DNA of 64,000 bases from Steromphala cineraria (taxonomy: Eukaryota > Mollusca > Gastropoda > Trochida > Trochidae), in the NCBI GenBank assembly GCA_916613615.1, contig OU744730.1:35883315-35947314 (forward strand). The letters run 5' to 3'. Position numbers and translations under genes: made by a program. This document shows, one piece after another, positions 55,156-64,000 of this stretch (positions are counted from its first letter, which is position 1; each line of letters starts with the position of its first letter). Under the pieces are notes generated by a model that made no database searches, was not told the DNA's origin, and worked only from the letters and a program-made list of their open reading frames with translations.

Positions 55156-58100
55156 ATGCAGCGTTCTTTAAAGAAATTGAAAAAAGAGACTTGATTTTCA
55201 ACATAATTCATTAAATTCCAAGTCATAAACAATACCACAAATCTAAGGGGTCACTACAAATAAAAAGGACCAATTGCGCATCAGCAATAGACCACAATGT
55301 CATGGAACCCAGACAATATCGAAAGAAATCAAAACTCATCTCTTATCAATAAAGTCATAACATGCCTTGCAAAAAATTGTTTAAACCGTTATCAAACCTT
55401 AAATATTAATTTTATATTCACCAATTACACCTTGAGTTTGTATGTGAAAAGCTGAACAATCAATATCCACTAAGGTACAAGGGCATTTGTATTTGACTTG
55501 CAAAAGTATCTATTGATTAGATTCGAACAATAAAGTCAGTATTTTTCAATTTAGCAACTATAAAAATACATCATAGTATCTCCAAATAAAACCAGGAAAT
55601 CAACTAAAAAAGACACGCAAGAGTGGGTGATGAATGGGATTCGAACCTATGTCGTTATTTTCCAAGTCAGTGACATTACCAATTCGCTGATACCCTCGTG
55701 AATAAAGGCACAATTACAATCTATCTATACAATATGCACAAGTTGGCCATGAACGCTAATGCAACTTATGTGGTTAAATTTCATAGTAAGCAGCCAGTAG
55801 TATAACACAACGGTCTATCAAAGGAAAGAGGAACAATACCTTTTTGTTATGCAGCGTTCTTTTAAGAAATTGAAAAAAGAGACTTGATTTTCAACATAAT
55901 TCATTAAATTCCAAGTCATAAACAATACCACAAATCTAAGGGGTCACTACAAATAAAAAGGACCAATTGCGCATCAGCAATAGACCACAATGTCATGGAA
56001 CCCAGACAATATCGAAAGAAATCAAAACTCATCTCTTATCAATAAAGTCATAACATGCCTTGCAAAAAATTGTTTAAACCGTTATCAAACCTTAAATATT
56101 AATTTTATATTCACCAATTACACTTTGAGTTTGTATGTGAAAAGCTTAACAATCAATATCCACTAAGGTACAAGGGCATTTGTATTTGACTTGCAAAAGT
56201 ATCTATTGATTAGATTCGAACAATAAAGTCAGTATTTTTCAATTTAGCAACTATAAAAATACATCATAGCATCTCCAAATAAAACCAGCAAATCAACTAA
56301 AAAAGACACGCAAGAGTGGGTGATGAACGGGATTCGAACCTATGTCGTTATTTTCCAAGTCAGTGATATTACCAATTCGCTGATACCCTCGTGAATAAAG
56401 GCACAATTACAATCTATACAATATGCACAAGTTGGCCATGAACGCTAATGCAACTTATGTGGTTAAATTTCATAGTAAGCAGCCAGTAGTATAACACAAC
56501 GGTCTATCAAAGGAAAGAGGAACAATACCTTTTTGTTATGCAGCGTTCTTTAAAGAAATTGAAAAAAGGGACTTGATTTTCAACATAATTCATTAAATTC
56601 CAAGTCATAAACAATACCACAAATCTAAGGGGTCACTACAAATAAAAAGGACCAATTGCGCATCAGCAATAGACCACAATGTCATGGAACCCAGACAATA
56701 TCGAAAGAAATCAAAACTCATCTCTTATCAATAAAGTCATAACATGCCTTGCAAAAAATTGTTTAAACCGTTATCAAACCTTAAATATTAATTTTATATT
56801 CACCAATTTACACCTTGAGTTTGTATGTGAAAAGCTTAACAATCAATATCCACTAAGGTACAAGGGCATTTGTATTTGACTTGCAAAAGTATCTATTGAT
56901 TAGATTCGAACAATAAAGTCAGTATTTTTCAATTTAGCAACTATAAAAATACATCATAGTATCTCCAAATAAAACCAGGAAATCAACTAAAAAAGACACG
57001 CAAGAGTGGGTGATGAATGGGATTCGAACCTATGTCGTTATTTTCCAAGTCAGTGACATTACCAATTCGCTGATACCCTCGTGAATAAAGGCACAATTAC
57101 AATCTATACAATATGCACAAGTTGGCCATGAACGCTAATGCAACTTATGTGGTTAAATTTCATAGTAAGCAGCCAGTAGTATAACACAACGGTCTATCAA
57201 AGGAAAGAGGAACAATACCTTTTTGTTATGCAGCGTTCTTTAAAGAAATTGAAAAAAGAGACTTGATTTTCAACATAATCATTAAATTCCAAGTCATAAA
57301 CAATACCACAAATCTAAGGGGTCACTACAAATAAAAAGGACCAATTGCGCATCAGCAATAGACCACAATGTCATGGAACCCAGACAATATCGAAAGAAAT
57401 CAAAACTCATCTCTTATCAATAAAGTCATAACATGCCTTGCAAAAAATTGTTTAAACCGTTATCAAACCTTAAATATTAATTTTATATTCACCAAATACA
57501 CCTTGAGTTTGTATGTGAAAAGCTGAACAATCAATATCCACTAAGGTACAAGGGCATTTGTATTTGACTTGCAAAAGTATCTATTGATTAGATTCGAACA
57601 ATAAAGTCAGTATTTTTCAATTTAGCAACTATAAAAATACATCATAGCATCTCCAAATAAAACCAGCAAATCAACTAAAAAAGACACGCAAGAGTGGGTG
57701 ATGAACGGGATTCGAACCTATGTCGTTATTTTCCAAGTCAGTGATATTACCAATTCGCTGATACCCTCGTGAATAAAGGCACAATTACAATCTATACAAT
57801 ATGCACAAGTTGGCCATGAACGCTAATGCAACTTATGTGGTTAAATTTCATAGTAAGCAGCCAGTAGTATAACACAACGGTCTATCAAAGGAAAGAGGAA
57901 CAATACCTTTTTGTTATGCAGCGTTCTTTGAAGAAATTGAAAAAAGGGACTTGATTTTCAACATAATTCATTAAATTCCAAGTCATAAACAATACCACAA
58001 ATCTAAGGGGTCACTACAAATAAAAAGGACCAATTGCGCATCAGCAATAGACCACAATGTCATGGAACCCAGACAATATCGAAAGAAATCAAAACTCATC

Positions 58101-61100
58101 TCTTATCAATAAAGTCATAACATGCCTTGCAAAAAATTGTTTAAACCGTTATCAAACCTTAAATATTAATTTTATATTCACCAATTTACACCTTGAGTTT
58201 GTATGTGAAAAGCTTAACAATCAATATCCACTAAGGTACAAGGGCATTTGTATTTGACTTGCAAATGTATCTATTGATTAGATTCGAACAATAAAGTCAG
58301 TATTTTTCAATTTAGCAACTATAAAAATACATCATAGTATCTCCAAATAAAACCAGGAAATTAACTAAAAAGACACGCAAGAGTGGGTGATGAATGGGAT
58401 TCGAACCTCTGTCGTTATTTTCCAAGTCAGTGACATTACCAATTCGCTGATACCCTCGTGAATAAAGGCACAATTACAATCTATACAATATGCACAAGTT
58501 GGCCATGAACGCTAATGCAACTTATGTGGTTAAATTTCATAGTAAGCAGCCAGTAGTATAACACAACGGTCTATCAAAGGAAAGAGGAACAATACCTTTT
58601 TGTTATGCAGCGTTCTTTAAAGAAATTGAAAAAAGAGACTTGATTTTCAACATAATTCATTAAATTCCAAGTCATAAACAATACCACAAATCTAAGGGGT
58701 CACTACAAATAAAAAGGACCAATTGCGCATCAGCAATAGACCACAATGTCATGGAACCCAGACAATATCGAAAGAAATCAAAACTCATCTCTTATCAATA
58801 AAGTCATAACATGCCTTGCAAAAAATTGTTTAAACCGTTATCAAACCTTAAATATTAATTTTATATTCACCAATTACACCTTGAGTTTGTATGTGAAAAG
58901 CTGAACAATCAATATCCACTAAGGTACAAGGGCATTTGTATTTGACTTGCAAAAGTATCTATTGATTAGATTCGAACAATAAAGTCAGTATTTTTCAATT
59001 TAGCAACTATAAAAATACATCATAGTATCTCCAAATAAAACCAGGAAATCAACTAAAAAAGACACGCAAGAGTGGGTGATGAATGGGATTCGAACCTATG
59101 TCGTTATTTTCCAAGTCAGTGACATTACCAATTCGCTGATACCCTCGTGAATAAAGGCACAATTACAATCTATCTATACAATATGCACAAGTTGGCCATG
59201 AACGCTAATGCAACTTATGTGGTTAAATTTCATAGTAAGCAGCCAGTAGTATAACACAACGGTCTATCAAAGGAAAGAGGAACAATACCTTTTTGTTATG
59301 CAGCGTTCTTTTAAGAAATTGAAAAAAGAGACTTGATTTTCAACATAATTCATTAAATTCCAAGTCATAAACAATACCACAAATCTAAGGGGTCACTACA
59401 AATAAAAAGGACCAATTGCGCATCAGCAATAGACCACAATGTCATGGAACCCAGACAATATCGAAAGAAATCAAAACTCATCTCTTATCAATAAAGTCAT
59501 AACATGCCTTGCAAAAAATTGTTTAAACCGTTATCAAACCTTAAATATTAATTTTATATTCACCAATTACACTTTGAGTTTGTATGTGAAAAGCTTAACA
59601 ATCAATATCCACTAAGGTACAAGGGCATTTGTATTTGACTTGCAAAAGTATCTATTGATTAGATTCGAACAATAAAGTCAGTATTTTTCAATTTAGCAAC
59701 TATAAAAATACATCATAGCATCTCCAAATAAAACCAGCAAATCAACTAAAAAAGACACGCAAGAGTGGGTGATGAACGGGATTCGAACCTATGTCGTTAT
59801 TTTCCAAGTCAGTGATATTACCAATTCGCTGATACCCTCGTGAATAAAGGCACAATTACAATCTATACAATATGCACAAGTTGGCCATGAACGCTAATGC
59901 AACTTATGTGGTTAAATTTCATAGTAAGCAGCCAGTAGTATAACACAACGGTCTATCAAAGGAAAGAGGAACAATACCTTTTTGTTATGCAGCGTTCTTT
60001 AAAGAAATTGAAAAAAGGGACTTGATTTTCAACATAATTCATTAAATTCCAAGTCATAAACAATACCACAAATCTAAGGGGTCACTACAAATAAAAAGGA
60101 CCAATTGCGCATCAGCAATAGACCACAATGTCATGGAACCCAGACAATATCGAAAGAAATCAAAACTCATCTCTTATCAATAAAGTCATAACATGCCTTG
60201 CAAAAAATTGTTTAAACCGTTATCAAACCTTAAATATTAATTTTATATTCACCAATTTACACCTTGAGTTTGTATGTGAAAAGCTTAACAATCAATATCC
60301 ACTAAGGTACAAGGGCATTTGTATTTGACTTGCAAAAGTATCTATTGATTAGATTCGAACAATAAAGTCAGTATTTTTCAATTTAGCAACTATAAAAATA
60401 CATCATAGTATCTCCAAATAAAACCAGGAAATCAACTAAAAAAGACACGCAAGAGTGGGTGATGAATGGGATTCGAACCTATGTCGTTATTTTCCAAGTC
60501 AGTGACATTACCAATTCGCTGATACCCTCGTGAATAAAGGCACAATTACAATCTATACAATATGCACAAGTTGGCCATGAACGCTAATGCAACTTATGTG
60601 GTTAAATTTCATAGTAAGCAGCCAGTAGTATAACACAACGGTCTATCAAAGGAAAGAGGAACAATACCTTTTTGTTATGCAGCGTTCTTTAAAGAAATTG
60701 AAAAAAGAGACTTGATTTTCAACATAATCATTAAATTCCAAGTCATAAACAATACCACAAATCTAAGGGGTCACTACAAATAAAAAGGACCAATTGCGCA
60801 TCAGCAATAGACCACAATGTCATGGAACCCAGACAATATCGAAAGAAATCAAAACTCATCTCTTATCAATAAAGTCATAACATGCCTTGCAAAAAATTGT
60901 TTAAACCGTTATCAAACCTTAAATATTAATTTTATATTCACCAAATACACCTTGAGTTTGTATGTGAAAAGCTGAACAATCAATATCCACTAAGGTACAA
61001 GGGCATTTGTATTTGACTTGCAAAAGTATCTATTGATTAGATTCGAACAATAAAGTCAGTATTTTTCAATTTAGCAACTATAAAAATACATCATAGCATC

Positions 61101-64000
61101 TCCAAATAAAACCAGCAAATCAACTAAAAAAGACACGCAAGAGTGGGTGATGAACGGGATTCGAACCTATGTCGTTATTTTCCAAGTCAGTGATATTACC
61201 AATTCGCTGATACCCTCGTGAATAAAGGCACAATTACAATCTATACAATATGCACAAGTTGGCCATGAACGCTAATGCAACTTATGTGGTTAAATTTCAT
61301 AGTAAGCAGCCAGTAGTATAACACAACGGTCTATCAAAGGAAAGAGGAACAATACCTTTTTGTTATGCAGCGTTCTTTGAAGAAATTGAAAAAAGGGACT
61401 TGATTTTCAACATAATTCATTAAATTCCAAGTCATAAACAATACCACAAATCTAAGGGGTCACTACAAATAAAAAGGACCAATTGCGCATCAGCAATAGA
61501 CCACAATGTCATGGAACCCAGACAATATCGAAAGAAATCAAAACTCATCTCTTATCAATAAAGTCATAACATGCCTTGCAAAAAATTGTTTAAACCGTTA
61601 TCAAACCTTAAATATTAATTTTATATTCACCAATTTACACCTTGAGTTTGTATGTGAAAAGCTTAACAATCAATATCCACTAAGGTACAAGGGCATTTGT
61701 ATTTGACTTGCAAATGTATCTATTGATTAGATTCGAACAATAAAGTCAGTATTTTTCAATTTAGCAACTATAAAAATACATCATAGTATCTCCAAATAAA
61801 ACCAGGAAATCAACTAAAAAAGACACGCAAGAGTGGGTGATGAATGGGATTCGAACCTATGTCGTTATTTTCCAAGTCAGTGACATTACCAATTCGCTGA
61901 TACCCTCGTGAATAAAGGCACAATTACAATCTATACAATATGCACAAGTTGGCCATGAACGCTAATGCAACTTATGTGGTTAAATTTCATAGTAAGCAGC
62001 CAGTAGTATAACACAACGGTCTATCAAAGGAAAGAGGAACAATACCTTTTTGTTATGCAGCGTTCTTTGAAGAAATTGAAAAAAGGGACTTGATTTTCAA
62101 CATAATTCATTAAATTCCAAGTCATAAACAATACCACAAATCTAAGGGGTCACTACAAATAAAAAGGACCAATTGCGCATCAGCAATAGACCACAATGTC
62201 ATGGAACCCAGACAATATCGAAAGAAATCAAAACTCATCTCTTATCAATAAAGTCATAACATGCCTTGCAAAAAATTGTTTAAACCGTTATCAAACCTTA
62301 AATATTAATTTTATATTCACCAATTTACACCTTGAGTTTGTATGTGAAAAGCTTAACAATCAATATCCACTAAGGTACAAGGGCATTTGTATTTGACTTG
62401 CAAATGTATCTATTGATTAGATTCGAACAATAAAGTCAGTATTTTTCAATTTAGCAACTATAAAAATACATCATAGTATCTCCAAATAAAACCAGGAAAT
62501 CAACTAAAAAAGACACGCAAGAGTGGGTGATGAATGGGATTCGAACCTATGTCGTTATTTTCCAAGTCAGTGACATTACCAATTCGCTGATACCCTCGTG
62601 AATAAAGGCACAATTACAATCTATACAATATGCACAAGTTGGCCATGAACGCTAATGCAACTTATGTGGTTAAATTTCATAGTAAGCAGCCAGTAGTATA
62701 ACACAACGGTCTATCAAAGGAAAGAGGAACAATACCTTTTTGTTATGCAGCGTTCTTTAAAGAAATTGAAAAAAGAGACTTGATTTTCAACATAATTCAT
62801 TAAATTCCAAGTCATAAACAATACCACAAATCTAAGGGGTCACTACAAATAAAAAGGACCAATTGCGCATCAGCAATAGACCACAATGTCATGGAACCCA
62901 GACAATATCGAAAGAAATCAAAACTCATCTCTTATCAATAAAGTCATAACATGCCTTGCAAAAAATTGTTTAAACCGTTATCAAACCTTAAATATTAATT
63001 TTATATTCACCAATTACACCTTGAGTTTGTATGTGAAAAGCTTAACAATCAATATCCACTAAGGTACAAGGGCATTTGTATTTGACTTGCAAAAGTATCT
63101 ATTGATTAGATTCGAACAATAAAGTCAGTATTTTTCAATTTAGCAACTATAAAAATACATCATAGTATCTCCAAATAAAACCAGGAAATCAACTAAAAAA
63201 GACACGCAAGAGTGGGTGATGAATGGGATTCGAACCTATGTCGTTATTTTCCAAGTCAGTGACATTACCAATTCGCTGATACCCTCGTGAATAAAGGCAC
63301 AATTACAATCTATACAATATGCACAAGTTGGCCATGAACGCTAATGCAACTTATGTGGTTAAATTTCATAGTAAGCAGCCAGTAGTATAACACAACGGTC
63401 TATCAAAGGAAAGAGGAACAATACCTTTTTGTTATGCAGCGTTCTTTAAAGAAATTGAAAAAAGGGACTTGATTTTCAACATAATTCATTAAATTCCAAG
63501 TCATAAACAATACCACAAATCTAAGGGGTCACTACAAATAAAAAGGACCAATTGCGCATCAGCAATAGACCACAATGTCATGGAACCCAGACAATATCGA
63601 AAGAAATCAAAACTCATCTCTTATCAATAAAGTCATAACATGCCTTGCAAAAAATTGTTTAAACCGTTATCAAACCTTAAATATTAATTTTATATTCACC
63701 AATTTACACCTTGAGTTTGTATGTGAAAAGCTTAACAATCAATATCCACTAAGGTACAAGGGCATTTGTATTTGACTTGCAAAAGTATCTATTGATTAGA
63801 TTCGAACAATAAAGTCAGTATTTTTCAATTTAGCAACTATAAAAATACATCATAGTATCTCCAAATAAAACCAGGAAATCAACTAAAAAAGACACGCAAG
63901 AGTGGGTGATGAATGGGATTCGAACCTATGTCGTTATTTTCCAAGTCAGTGACATTACCAATTCGCTGATACCCTCGTGAATAAAGGCACAATTACAATC
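54758..64000 (+). repeat. 690-bp satellite array with five-unit higher-order structure
   Basis: About 13.4 near-identical units of ~690 bp run to the window end. Private variants recur at an exact spacing of 3449 bp (five units): ATTAACTAAA at 54911 and 58360, CTATCTATACAA at 55721 and 59170, AACATAATCATT at 57272 and 60721, GCGTTCTTTGAAG at 57921 and 61370. After about 61660 the order changes and a single 690-bp step follows (61370 to 62060). Six units have an open 66-codon frame; others carry a one-base loss in CAATTTACACC. No RNA or protein family is recognised. Confidence 0.9.
54945..55018 (-). repeat. tRNA-like segment in satellite unit (first of ~14)
   Basis: Read on the minus strand, a B box GGTTCGAATCC is intact in most units (here AGGTTCGAATCC with a neighbouring change). 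CTTGGAAA sits where the anticodon loop would be (GGA, serine-like), and an A-box-like GCGAATTGG lies upstream. Stems pair poorly and the long serine variable arm is missing, so it is not a functional tRNA. The same segment recurs every ~690 bp. Confidence 0.5.

Noticed and set aside
49170..64000. CRISPR-like array
   Set aside because: Units are contiguous and near-identical without variable spacers; both are eukaryotic tandem repeats.

Overview
This window looks like nuclear DNA of a bivalve mollusc. It is AT-rich and intron-like, and almost everything recognisable is mobile or repetitive DNA: DIRS-type tyrosine-recombinase retrotransposons, LINE and Penelope-like fragments, tRNA-derived SINE pieces, and dispersed elements of the kind bivalve genomes carry, with GTCC-rich 5' ends, internal tandem repeats and the 'TTAGCTCATCAGG' terminus. 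I see no prokaryotic gene, operon or CRISPR array. The species cannot be named from the sequence alone.

Layout. 1-3.5 kb: mostly unique DNA with a tRNA-headed SINE and fragments. 3.5-7.2 kb: a repeat (family B) with a MITE and a family A element nested in it. 7.5-8.3 kb: long hairpins and a tRNA-like fragment. 8.3-14.9 kb: a decayed DIRS element (DIRS-1). 15.8-17.6 kb: a minus-strand LINE split by a 171-bp-repeat element (family C). 19.3-20.6 kb: an inverted-repeat element with CTAATTAGG arrays. 21.5-23.7 kb: family A fragment, LINE 3' end and Penelope-like 3' end. 24.5-25.7 kb: a deleted LINE. 25.9-34.0 kb: a family A element split by an almost intact DIRS element (DIRS-2, 26375-32773). 34.0-36.2 kb: LINE 5' fragment with a degenerate 2A motif, Penelope 3' end and candidate host exons. 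37.1-46.2 kb: more family A, B, C, D and F copies, several nested. 48.5-54.7 kb: family E, then an array of about 38 145-bp units. 54.7 kb to the end: a 690-bp satellite with a five-unit higher-order period of 3449 bp.

How the parts work together. DIRS-2 carries a full set for its cycle: a Gag-like protein with N-terminal Cys/His cluster and basic C-terminus, RT/RNase H with all catalytic residues plus a methyltransferase-like segment, and a tyrosine recombinase with R, HxxR, W and Y. Its termini are inverted repeats with different outer ends, and both ends are copied in an internal complementary region, the DIRS hallmark. DIRS-1 has lost coding capacity but keeps all terminal signals, so it could in principle be mobilised only by proteins supplied elsewhere. 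Families A-D share one architecture (5' hairpin, subterminal inverted repeat, GTCC-rich or simple leader, internal tandem repeats, 3' hairpin before a T-run) and insert without evident target-site duplication; I infer they are Helentron-type non-autonomous elements.

The only hints of a host gene are a 68-bp exon at 23844-23911 and a phase-compatible terminal exon at 35413-35473 on the plus strand. If real, most of the mobile DNA between them is one intron of about 11.5 kb.
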